Shown: positions 44,953-52,826 of the stretch, piece after piece | Layout: each line of letters opens with the position of its first letter | Position numbering within the stretch: the stretch's first letter is position 1 | Assembly (NCBI GenBank): GCA_030835305.1 | Contig: JAURPJ010000066.1 | Span: forward strand, 1-64,000 | DNA: 64,000 bases | Source of the DNA: Verrucomicrobiota bacterium | Lineage (GTDB): Bacteria; Verrucomicrobiota; Verrucomicrobiia; Verrucomicrobiales; Akkermansiaceae | Direction of reading: 5' to 3' | The notes under the pieces: model-generated | What the model was told of the DNA's origin: nothing | Databases searched by the model: none | The model's input: the letters and a program-made list of their open reading frames with translations, nothing else | Program-made: the position numbers and the translations under genes

Positions 44953-45786
44953 ATGTCATTCTCCCGAATTACGATTCTTGGTCCCGGCCTTCTTGGAGGC
45001 TCGGTAGGGTTGGCTGCGAAGGCCGCAGGTTACAAGGTGACTTTGTGGGGAAGGAATCCCGAGCGCGTGGAGGCCGCGCGTGCGCTTGGTCTGGGGGCGA
45101 CAACCAGTTTGTCGAGTGCGGTGGAGAAAGCGGATCTCATTATTTTAGCGGTTCCGGTTGGGGTTATGGGATTACTTCTGGACTCTCTGAGGGTAGACCT
45201 GAAAACCGGAGCATTGGTGACGGACGTGGGAAGCGTGAAAAGTCTTCCTCACGAAGTAGCGGATCAACATGAGGTACCGTTCATTGGGAGCCATCCTATG
45301 GCGGGATCCGAGCAAACCGGCATTGAGGCGGCGCGCGCTGATCTTTTTCATGGCGCGGCATGTGCGCTGACTAATGACCAGGAGCGGACCAAGGAGGAAT
45401 TGCACGCAGTGGTAGGCTTTTGGCAAGAATTGGGGTGCACTACTATGGTGATGAATTCAGAAGACCATGACCGGGCGGTTGCGCGAATCAGTCATCTTCC
45501 CCATGCGATGGCGGTGGCCACGGCGGGGGCGGCTTTGCGATTCTCGGGTGACGAATCTTTGGCGGCGGGGGGATTTCGGGATACCACACGCGTGGCATCG
45601 GGTGACCCCGCGATGTGGGCGGAAATTTTGGTGGAGAATCGGGTTGCGGTCACGGCTGCGCTGGAGGACGCCCAAGAGGAGATTCGAGAGATGCTTGATC
45701 ACCTCGCCAAACCAGACAAGAAAGGGTTGCAGAATTATCTCTCGGAGGTCAAAGCCCGAAAAGAGAACCCATCCGAAAATATATGA
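44953..45786 (+). CDS. tyrA: Prephenate (or arogenate) dehydrogenase
   Basis: 277 residues from the ATG at 44953, just after the terminator. Rossmann motif ITILGPGLLGGSVGLAAK, then LIILAVPVGVM, TDVGSVKSLPHEV, and the family motif GSHPMAGSEQTGIEAAR. Later features: EDHDRAVARISHLPHAMAVA and GGFRDTTRVASGDPAMW. It oxidises prephenate or arogenate in tyrosine synthesis in the cytoplasm. No ACT or chorismate mutase domain is attached. It overlaps aroA by ATGA (45783-45786) and starts an operon tyrA-aroA-cmk-plsC. Confidence 0.95.
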   Translation: MSFSRITILGPGLLGGSVGLAAKAAGYKVTLWGRNPERVEAARALGLGATTSLSSAVEKADLIILAVPVGVMGLLLDSLRVDLKTGALVTDVGSVKSLPHEVADQHEVPFIGSHPMAGSEQTGIEAARADLFHGAACALTNDQERTKEELHAVVGFWQELGCTTMVMNSEDHDRAVARISHLPHAMAVATAGAALRFSGDESLAAGGFRDTTRVASGDPAMWAEILVENRVAVTAALEDAQEEIREMLDHLAKPDKKGLQNYLSEVKARKENPSENI

Positions 45787-47096
45787 GTGAGACCATCCAA
45801 GTTAGTCCGCTAACATCGATCACCGGCGAGCTCGCGGTTCCCGGTGATAAGAGCATTTCGCACCGCGCTGCCATTCTCGCAGGTCTTTCCAACGGATCCT
45901 GTTTAGTGGAAAATTTTCTCTCCAGCGAGGATTGCGTGAATACGCTCCGGGCGATGGTCCAGCTTGGGGTTCGCTATGAGGTAAGGAAGGGGAGTGACGA
46001 TTTGCCTGTTGACCTTCTCATCCATGGTTGCGGAGGCGAACTGCAGGCTCCCGAGCGTGAGCTTGATTGTGGAAATTCCGGAACCGGAATGCGCCTCTTG
46101 GCGGGAGTTTTGGCTGCGCAGAACTTTGATAGTACATTGATTGGAGATAAATCGCTTTCAGGTCGCCCGATGGGGCGCATCATCACTCCGCTTGCCCAAA
46201 TGGGAGCGCGGTTTGAAACCAGGGGAGCGAAGCCCGGATGTGCCCCGCTTCAGATTACCGGAGGTGAATTGAAGCCGATTACTTATGAGATGCCTATGGC
46301 GAGCGCCCAAGTGAAGAGCGCGATTTTGTTGGCTGGGTTGTTGGCGCCCGGAACCACCACTGTGATTCAACCGGCGACGAACCGGGATCACACCGAGCGG
46401 CTTTTGAATTCCTTCGGGGTGAAGGTGAAGACCGAAGGCAACACCATTTCCATTGACGGAGGTCAAGTGGTGGAAGCCCGTGACCTGGTGGTGCCCGGAG
46501 ATATATCGAGCGCGGCATTCTGGATCGTGGCTTCTGCTTCTGCTCCCGGATCCAAGTTGACGATTACCAATGTGGGACTCAATCCAACCCGGACGGCCTT
46601 ACTGGATGTTTTGATCCGCATGGGCGCGCAAATCGAGGTTCACCTTGAGCATGAAGACGGAGGCGAACCACGGGGGAGAATTGAGATTACCGGAGGCAGG
46701 CTTCAAGGCACGGAGATCTTAAAGGAAGAGGTGCCCAACCTCATTGACGAGGTACCCATCCTGGCGGTGGCCGGTGCTTTGGCGGACGGAAAAATGACGA
46801 TTCGCAATGCAGCCGAGCTTCGGGTCAAAGAGACAGATCGGATTGAAACCACTGCGAAAAATCTTCGTTTGATGGGTGGTGAGGTTGAGGAATTTGAAGA
46901 CGGAATGCTCATCACCGGGAGTCGTAATCTTATGGGAGTCGGACTCGATAGCCATGGGGACCATCGTATTGCCATGGCCTTTGCGATCGCGGGCCTTTTG
47001 GCCAGAGAAGGTCAAACGATCATCACTAATACGGCTTGCGTTGCCACTTCGTATCCGACCTTTGCCGAGCACCTCGAAACTTTCTGCCAATCATGA
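45783..47096 (+). CDS. aroA: 3-phosphoshikimate 1-carboxyvinyltransferase (EPSP synthase)
   Basis: 437 residues, the usual length. Motifs: PGDKSISHRAAILAGLSNGS, LDCGNSGTGMRLLAGVLA, GDKSLSGRPMGRIITPLAQM, PMASAQVKSAILLAGLLA, DEVPILAVAGALADG, RVKETDRI, and SHGDHRIAMAFAIAGLLA. It joins shikimate-3-phosphate and PEP in the sixth step of the shikimate pathway. Residues near LAGVLAAQ and MGRIITPL should decide glyphosate class, but I did not assign it. It overlaps tyrA and cmk by ATGA at both ends, so translation of the three genes is coupled. Confidence 0.98.
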   Translation: MSETIQVSPLTSITGELAVPGDKSISHRAAILAGLSNGSCLVENFLSSEDCVNTLRAMVQLGVRYEVRKGSDDLPVDLLIHGCGGELQAPERELDCGNSGTGMRLLAGVLAAQNFDSTLIGDKSLSGRPMGRIITPLAQMGARFETRGAKPGCAPLQITGGELKPITYEMPMASAQVKSAILLAGLLAPGTTTVIQPATNRDHTERLLNSFGVKVKTEGNTISIDGGQVVEARDLVVPGDISSAAFWIVASASAPGSKLTITNVGLNPTRTALLDVLIRMGAQIEVHLEHEDGGEPRGRIEITGGRLQGTEILKEEVPNLIDEVPILAVAGALADGKMTIRNAAELRVKETDRIETTAKNLRLMGGEVEEFEDGMLITGSRNLMGVGLDSHGDHRIAMAFAIAGLLAREGQTIITNTACVATSYPTFAEHLETFCQS

Positions 47097-47743
47097 GTCA
47101 AACACACTGTGCTGTAGCGATTGATGGTCCCGCTGCTTCGGGAAAGAGTACGGTTGCCAGGCGGCTTGCCGAGTCACTGGGACTGGTTATGGTGAATTCC
47201 GGCGCGATGTATCGTGCAGTCACCTGGCAGATTTTGGAGGAGGGGATTGATCCGACTGATTCTGCTGCCGTGCTCGGGGAGATGTCCCGGATGAAGATTG
47301 ACTGTGGCGTTGAGGAAGGCCTCTCGACCATCTCCATCAATGGCCGTCTTTTGACGACAGAGATTCGTTGTGCCGAAGTGAACGATCATGTTTCCAAGGT
47401 AGCCTCGATCCCCGAGGTGCGCGAGCGTCTGGTGGCAATGCAGCGCAATTACCTCGAGGAGAATGATGTGGTGATGGAGGGTCGCGATATTGGCTCGGTG
47501 GTTTTCCCAGACACTCCGTTCAAGCTCTATATCAGTGCTTCGGAAGCAGTTAGGGCGGCCCGGCGGGTTAGGGATGGCGAGGCGGATGCGGTGGCGAAGC
47601 GGGATGCGGAAGACAGCCAGCGCAAGGCTTCACCACTGAAAATCTCGGACGGTTCCATTGTGATCGATTCCTCGGATCTTACCATTGAGGCCACGGTAAA
47701 TGCTGCCCGTGAAGCACTGATAAAACTTGGCTGGAAAGACTAA
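47093..47743 (+). CDS. cmk: Cytidylate kinase
   Basis: 216 residues from the ATG at 47093 (ATGA overlap with aroA). Walker A AIDGPAASGKSTVARRLAES, NMP-binding region VNSGAMYRAVTWQ, and VVMEGRDIGSVVFPDTPFKL with the LID region SASEAVRAARRVRDG. It phosphorylates CMP and dCMP to the diphosphates. The aroA-cmk-plsC order is a familiar gene neighbourhood; rpsA, which often follows, is not here. plsC begins 3 bp after the stop. Confidence 0.97.
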   Translation: MSQTHCAVAIDGPAASGKSTVARRLAESLGLVMVNSGAMYRAVTWQILEEGIDPTDSAAVLGEMSRMKIDCGVEEGLSTISINGRLLTTEIRCAEVNDHVSKVASIPEVRERLVAMQRNYLEENDVVMEGRDIGSVVFPDTPFKLYISASEAVRAARRVRDGEADAVAKRDAEDSQRKASPLKISDGSIVIDSSDLTIEATVNAAREALIKLGWKD

Positions 47744-47746
47744 GAA

Positions 47747-48367
47747 ATGAAGACGACTTATTGGGTTGGACATACTATTTTCCGCGCAGCGGCGAAGGCA
47801 TTTTTTCGATATCAAGTCGTGGGACGCGATAAGCTGGTGACGGACGGACCTGTTTTGATCGCCTCGAACCACGAGAGCTTCCTGGATCCACCGTTGGTCG
47901 GGATTGCCTATGATGATTCGGTTTACTACCTGGCCCGGAAGACTCTTTTCAAGGGGCCGACCAAGTGGCTGTATCCAAGGTGGAATGCCATTCCGGTGGA
48001 TCAGGAGGCTCCGGATATGAGCAGCCTGAAAAAGATCATCAAGATTCTCAAAGACGGAGAACAGGTGGTGGTGTTTCCGGAAGGCTCGCGGACCTTGACT
48101 GGCAAGCTTCAGCCGGGAGAGGCTGGCGTGGGATTGATTGCAGCCAAAAGTCGGGCGGTGATCCAGCCGGTGCGGATCTTTGGGGCTTACGAGGCCTTGC
48201 CCCGGGGAAGCGGGCGCTTGCGATTTCACCCTGTGACCATCGTGGTGGGCGATCCCATAACTCTGACCCCAGAGGAGATGAAGGCCAAGGGGCGTGAGGC
48301 CTACCAGGCGATCTCGGATCGGATCATGGCAGAGATTGCCAAGATCAAGCATCCTTCCGAAGATTGA
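47747..48367 (+). CDS. plsC: 1-acyl-sn-glycerol-3-phosphate acyltransferase
   Basis: 206 residues. The acyltransferase motif NHESFLDP (His42, Asp47) is followed by YYLARKTLFKGPTKWLYPRW (glycerol-phosphate binding), VVVFPEGSRTLTGKLQPGEA (motif III) and the PVRIFGAYEALPRGS region. It makes phosphatidic acid at the inner membrane. An N-terminal amphipathic stretch (IFRAAAKAFFRYQVV) probably gives peripheral membrane contact. It is the last gene of the tyrA operon; the next gene starts 85 bp later. Confidence 0.95.
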   Translation: MKTTYWVGHTIFRAAAKAFFRYQVVGRDKLVTDGPVLIASNHESFLDPPLVGIAYDDSVYYLARKTLFKGPTKWLYPRWNAIPVDQEAPDMSSLKKIIKILKDGEQVVVFPEGSRTLTGKLQPGEAGVGLIAAKSRAVIQPVRIFGAYEALPRGSGRLRFHPVTIVVGDPITLTPEEMKAKGREAYQAISDRIMAEIAKIKHPSED

Positions 48368-48452
48368 TTTCGTTGAATTTTGAACGGAATGATTGTCAGC
48401 ATGGACTAATATGCCGATAGTCTTTTCAGATGGCTTTCAATCACCCCGTTCC

Positions 48453-50072
48453 ATGAGTCTGAAAATCCAATGTCCCAAATGCTCAAAGAAATTTACGGTG
48501 CACGAGGATCTTACCGGCAAGACGGTTGAGTGCGGTGCCTGTGATCATCGTTTCTCGGTTAAGGAGGACACACTTATCGTCGAGCGCCCCAAGGTCTATC
48601 CCGGAGAGCACAACAAGAGGGACGATGAATTTTTGAGTCGGCTTGGCCGTGATTCTTTGGCTTCTCCAGAGACCAGCCCGGCTGGTCCTCCGGCAGGAGC
48701 ACCCACTCCTAATGTGGATGCGATCATGCCGGCTTCGGCAGGACAAAACATTGCAGCGGGAGCGGGCGTCAGTTTTATCCTTCTCTACGCCTTGATTTTT
48801 TTTCTGGGCAGTTCCGAAGGAGGGACGTTTCAGGATGTGGACAAGATCCAGCGGTACGTCCTGGGTGCCTTTGTGGTTCTTATTGCAGGCGGTCTGATCT
48901 TGTTTGGTGCCAAGAATTGGCGGGGCCGGGCATTTTTACTCGCTCTGTTGCTTGGAGGTGCGCTTTTTGCTTTGATTCTTGTTTGCCCAATCCATTTGAC
49001 GCCTGAAGCTTCGTTGGTTTTCGATTCCGGATCTGGTTTGAATCAGCCTGTCGTCCCGGCGCCAACCGATGGAGCTCGTGATCGTCGCGAATTGAAAACG
49101 CGGGTTGGCTATCAGGCTATCGAGCGCAAGTTGCGCGGACTTGAGGGCAAGTTTGGTGATGCGGCCTCCCAACACCTGGTTGGAATCTTTATTGAAGATC
49201 TCACCAGCAGCCAGTTCCACAATCTCGAGAGGTATTTTCAGATCGAACTGAAGATTCCACCGACCGAGGCAATCAGCCGCTATCCGCGCAATGGAGAAAG
49301 AGACAGCCTGATTGTGATCTCAGGATTCAAGCTCGATCTTGATGCCGTGGTCGGGGTTTGTGATCCGAGGTTGGGCCGTGCAACGACTTATCCTGAATTG
49401 CGACTTATTGATCTGAAGCTCTCTGCTCTTCACGAATCAAAGCTAACGGACGATCTCCGGAACAAGCTCTCCAACCCCGCGCACCCCTCATTCTTTAAGG
49501 AAAATCTTAATGAGCTCAGGGCGCTGGATCCGTTGAGGAGAAGGGATGCGGTGAGAGAACTTTCCGAAATTCCAGCAAGCGTGGAGCTTCGTTACGGCGA
49601 AGAGATTGTCACGGAGTTGATCCGCCTGACCCGGAATGAGACGGATCCCCAGTTGCTGTCGGATATGGGGCGGGCGCTCTCAATCTGGGCAGAAAATAGC
49701 CCGGCTGCGGTAGATGTTGTGACCAAGAAAGTCGAGAAATGGCTGGAATCGAAATCCAACGTTCCGGCGTCGTTCATCGCCTTTTTAGTGGCAGCCAATG
49801 GTGAAAAGGCACCGCTTCTGCTTGATATGCTCTGGAGCGAGGATCCGGAAGTCTGGTCAGGCCAATATATTGCTCTTGGGGTCGCGGCTGAAAAGAGAAT
49901 GATCTTCCATTTGGATGGGCCCTCGATTCGGCTCAAAAAAGCTGCTGCCTTTGTTCTTGCAAGTATCGGTACTGAGAGGGCTCTCCCATCTCTCTCCGAA
50001 TACCAAGAGGTGTCCGACAATGAGTTCAAAGTTCTGGTCGAACGAGCCATTGCCGCGATCAAAGCGCGCTAG
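48453..50072 (+). CDS. Zinc-ribbon (MJ0042-type) membrane protein with HEAT-like C-terminal region
   Basis: 539 residues from the ATG at 48453; upstream codons to 48393 do not resemble protein. Residues 1-38 form an MJ0042/zinc-ribbon motif (CPKCSKKFTVHEDLTGKTVE, CGACDHRFSV), common at the N-terminus of PVC and myxobacterial proteins. A proline-rich linker is followed by three transmembrane helices (about 103-120, 138-155, 161-181) and a large soluble region. That region contains a mixed alpha/beta part (about 210-350) and an alpha-helical, HEAT-like tail (DAVRELSEIPASVELRYGEE, KKAAAFVLASIGTERALPSL). Function unknown; the ribbon suggests protein-protein or nucleic-acid contact. It ends in a strong terminator. 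Confidence 0.85.
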   Translation: MSLKIQCPKCSKKFTVHEDLTGKTVECGACDHRFSVKEDTLIVERPKVYPGEHNKRDDEFLSRLGRDSLASPETSPAGPPAGAPTPNVDAIMPASAGQNIAAGAGVSFILLYALIFFLGSSEGGTFQDVDKIQRYVLGAFVVLIAGGLILFGAKNWRGRAFLLALLLGGALFALILVCPIHLTPEASLVFDSGSGLNQPVVPAPTDGARDRRELKTRVGYQAIERKLRGLEGKFGDAASQHLVGIFIEDLTSSQFHNLERYFQIELKIPPTEAISRYPRNGERDSLIVISGFKLDLDAVVGVCDPRLGRATTYPELRLIDLKLSALHESKLTDDLRNKLSNPAHPSFFKENLNELRALDPLRRRDAVRELSEIPASVELRYGEEIVTELIRLTRNETDPQLLSDMGRALSIWAENSPAAVDVVTKKVEKWLESKSNVPASFIAFLVAANGEKAPLLLDMLWSEDPEVWSGQYIALGVAAEKRMIFHLDGPSIRLKKAAAFVLASIGTERALPSLSEYQEVSDNEFKVLVERAIAAIKAR

Positions 50073-50101
50073 AAAATCCGCAGGGAATCTCTTTCATGAA
50101 A

Positions 50102-50129
50102 AAACCCGCTCCTGGGAAGGAGCGGGTTT
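50102..50129 (+). terminator. Rho-independent, bidirectional terminator
   Basis: AAACCCGCTCCT (50102-50113) pairs perfectly with AGGAGCGGGTTT (50118-50129) around a GGGA loop. It lies 30 bp after the zinc-ribbon gene. The 175 bases between it and the next gene hold nothing else that I recognise. Confidence 0.93.
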
Positions 50130-50306
50130 ATGTATGGATTGCGTTTGTGTGTGCAAAAGGAATTTCCCTTTCGTGAGATTTATCTAAACAACTCTGTCAC
50201 AACTCGACAAGAAGAAGGTGAAATAAAGCTCTATTTGTTGAAAAATCATCTACTCAATCAATGTTTAAGCTAGTTTCTATCGATTTTAGATTGTGATCAA
50301 TCTGTG

Positions 50307-50999
50307 ATGAAGTGTGGAGTAATGAATCGATTGAAGATGATGATTCCGCCACTGCCCTGGCACAGGCCCCGCGTTCGGCCTGGCGATAGTAGTCGGGTGG
50401 TCTTGCTTCACGGACTTTGGCGAAGTGTCTGGGCGATGGAGGAGCCAGCTCGTTTTTTAAATGACCGTGGCTTTGAGACTCTCAATCTTCCTTATCCGTC
50501 TTTTCGTCAATCGATGGATGACATTGTTAATCACATTGCCCGTGAGATTGGTCCGTCCTCGAAGCGGACGCACTTTGTCACTCACTCGATGGGTGGGATT
50601 GTCCTGCGCTGTCTGGCGAAGCGGTATCCCGAATTGATCACGGGAAAGGTAGTCATGCTGGCCCCGCCAAATCAGGGGAGCGAGATCATCGACTGGCTTG
50701 AGGATTCTCCGCTTGGGCGATTGTCGCTCGGCCCGGGTGGGATGAGTTTATCGACGAGCCGGGTGCCGAGGGAGGTGCCGCCGTTTGACCGGGAACACGA
50801 CGTTTCCGTAATTATGGGGAGTAAAAACATAGTGCCGGTTTTCGACTGTCTCCTCGAAGGGGAGAACGATGGCGTAGTTACGGTCGAGGGAGGTCGAGTC
50901 AGGGGAGTGAAACGCCTTGAGGTTGTGGATGCCGATCACACTTTCATCATGGGGGAGGAGGTGGTTCTGAAGCGGATTGCCGAATTGCTGGAGGACTGA
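50307..50999 (+). CDS. Alpha/beta hydrolase, lipase/PGAP1-like
   Basis: 230 residues from ATG 50307; other ATGs follow at 50322 and later, and the true start may be any of these. Fold marks: VVLLHGLWRSVWAMEEPARF (oxyanion region), the nucleophile elbow FVTHSMGGIVLRCLAKRYPE (Ser in HSMGG), VVMLAPPNQGSEIIDWLED, and a terminal ENDGVVTVEG and VVDADHTFIMG providing the acid and His. No signal peptide is visible. It resembles cytoplasmic esterases related to PGAP1 or triacylglycerol lipases. It converges on the esterase/SMP-30 fusion with a 7-bp gap. Confidence 0.88.
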   Translation: MKCGVMNRLKMMIPPLPWHRPRVRPGDSSRVVLLHGLWRSVWAMEEPARFLNDRGFETLNLPYPSFRQSMDDIVNHIAREIGPSSKRTHFVTHSMGGIVLRCLAKRYPELITGKVVMLAPPNQGSEIIDWLEDSPLGRLSLGPGGMSLSTSRVPREVPPFDREHDVSVIMGSKNIVPVFDCLLEGENDGVVTVEGGRVRGVKRLEVVDADHTFIMGEEVVLKRIAELLED

Positions 51000-51006
51000 A
51001 CCCGGA

Positions 51007-52707
51007 TTAGAGCTTCGGCTTCGGGACGTTTGCGGGAGCTTGCCAGGCGGGCGCGCCGGTGAGCTTGATCCTGCGTTTGTAGACATGGTGGCGGGTGGCG
51101 ATGTAAAGGGTCTTTTCGTGGAGGTAACAGTAGTTGATGCGACCGTCCTCGAAGCGGGGCTTGGGAAGAATGAGCTGAACGCGACCGGCTTGATCGAAAA
51201 TCTGGAGCCCGGCTTCCGTGCCCACAAGCAGGTGTCCCGATGCGGCGGAGCACTGGCCGTCGAGTGCGCAACTTCGAACGGTCGTAGGACGCTGCGCGCA
51301 GAAAAAAGCCTGTTGGTCGACGGGATCGGCGCCTTCAATCCGAAAAGAGTGGATGAACGGGCCGTCGAAACGGCAGACGAAAAGCTGGGATTGATCCGCG
51401 CTCAGGCCAATCCCGTTGATTCCATCAAGAGAGATGGAGCGAGATTTCGAGGAGCCCAAGGACTGATCCTTCGGGTCCCAACTTCCCAGGCACTCGATCA
51501 TTTTGTTTTTTGGGCTCGTATAATAGACGTCACCGTCACTGCTGACCACGATGTCGTTGGCTCTCGCGTTTTCCCGGATTGTCGTATATTTGCCTGTCTC
51601 AAGGTTATAGGCTCTGACTTCGTCTCCTGCGGTCAGAAGTGTTTTGCCGTCCTGCGCGAGGGCGATTCCATTGGCCCTTGCCGTATCCTTGGCGAACAGG
51701 GTCTCTGTTCCATCCGGAGTGATTTTATAAAGCTCACTATCGGGTACGTCCGTGAAATAGAGATTACCATCAGCAGTCACAGCGAGCCCTTCGGCCCAGT
51801 TGTGGCCGACTGACACGAGCTTCCAGTCTTCGCCGGGAATGAGCCATTGGGAGGCTCGGGATTTGCATTTTTCGGGGTGCGCCGAAACCGGCTTTTTGCC
51901 ATGGTCTTTCCAAAGCCAGGTCAGGGCTTCTTCCATGATTTTGTTACCTTCCTTGCGGTTGTGACCTCCGTCATCCCATCGATGGGTGTGCTCGTATCCA
52001 GCGAATTCGAGGGCGCGCTGTATGGTCTGGTTAGCCATCCACCAATCACCCCCGTAACTGTTGAGATCGTTCTTCCCGTCTTGCAGGAAAATGCGGAGGG
52101 GCTTGGGTTCGGTTTTGCGGATGAGCGTCGGGTAGTCGTTTCCGCCACGAAGTCCGACGTAGGTGCCGATCATGGAATAGACGCGGCGGAAGTGATCGGG
52201 CCGTTCCCACGCGGCCGTGAACGAGGCGATCGCTCCGGAAGACCCCCCACAAAGCCCCCGATCATCGGGGTTGTTGGAGATCTTGTATTTTTCACCCACG
52301 ATCGGGATCATTTCCGTGATGAGGAAGTTGGCGTAGTTCGGCCCCAGGCCATCGTACTCGAAAGATCGGTTGAAGCGGGGTTGGGCCTGCTCGTTATTGC
52401 TGGGAGGTGCGGCGACGCCGGGGTCAACAAACAGACCGATGGTGACGGGCATGTCTCCCGAGGCGATGAGTTTGTCGAAGATGTCGGGAATGTATCCGGG
52501 TTTGCCGGGATTACGGACGAATCCGGCCCCATCTTGAAAGATCATCAGGCACGCTGGTTCGGATCCATCATATTGCTTGGGAACATAGATCCAGTAGTCG
52601 CGGTAGGTGCCTGGGAAGATCCTGGATCTGGCGAAGGAGCCCTTGGTGAGCGTGCCATTGGCGGCGAATGACTGGGCGATGAGTATTAGGAAGAGGAATA
52701 GACGCAT
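51007..52707 (-). CDS. Secreted fusion: esterase plus SMP-30/gluconolactonase-like propeller
   Basis: 566 residues with a signal peptide (MRLFLFLILIAQSFA). Residues 18-280 are an enterochelin-esterase-like alpha/beta hydrolase: GTYRDYWIYVPKQYDGSEPA, CLMIFQDGAGF, LGPNYANFLITEMIPIVGEK, RGLCGGSSGAIASFTAAWER (candidate Ser in GGSSG), and a late His in RWDDGGHNRKEG. Residues about 300-550 form an SMP-30-type propeller: WAEGLAVTADGNLYFTDVPD, RANGIALAQDGKTLLTAGDE, ANDIVVSSDGDVYYTSPKNK, DGINGIGLSADQSQLFVCRF. Both parts look intact, so the enzyme may cleave an ester and then open or bind the released lactone. The joining is the notable point; substrates are unknown. Confidence 0.9.
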   Translation of the reverse strand: MRLFLFLILIAQSFAANGTLTKGSFARSRIFPGTYRDYWIYVPKQYDGSEPACLMIFQDGAGFVRNPGKPGYIPDIFDKLIASGDMPVTIGLFVDPGVAAPPSNNEQAQPRFNRSFEYDGLGPNYANFLITEMIPIVGEKYKISNNPDDRGLCGGSSGAIASFTAAWERPDHFRRVYSMIGTYVGLRGGNDYPTLIRKTEPKPLRIFLQDGKNDLNSYGGDWWMANQTIQRALEFAGYEHTHRWDDGGHNRKEGNKIMEEALTWLWKDHGKKPVSAHPEKCKSRASQWLIPGEDWKLVSVGHNWAEGLAVTADGNLYFTDVPDSELYKITPDGTETLFAKDTARANGIALAQDGKTLLTAGDEVRAYNLETGKYTTIRENARANDIVVSSDGDVYYTSPKNKMIECLGSWDPKDQSLGSSKSRSISLDGINGIGLSADQSQLFVCRFDGPFIHSFRIEGADPVDQQAFFCAQRPTTVRSCALDGQCSAASGHLLVGTEAGLQIFDQAGRVQLILPKPRFEDGRINYCYLHEKTLYIATRHHVYKRRIKLTGAPAWQAPANVPKPKL

Positions 52708-52826
52708 GGAATGATAATGGAGAATTCTGCGATAATCTCTGCTAATTTAAGGGAAGGGTAAATGTTAGATTACTCGGTAGCGCTGCATACTTGCTTTAAT
52801 GGGTAGAGCGAGGCAACTTGTCTCTC

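Noticed and set aside
51847-52671. Plus-strand frame of 274 codons opposite the esterase/SMP-30 gene
   Set aside because: Shadow frame; the minus strand has a signal peptide and two recognised domains.
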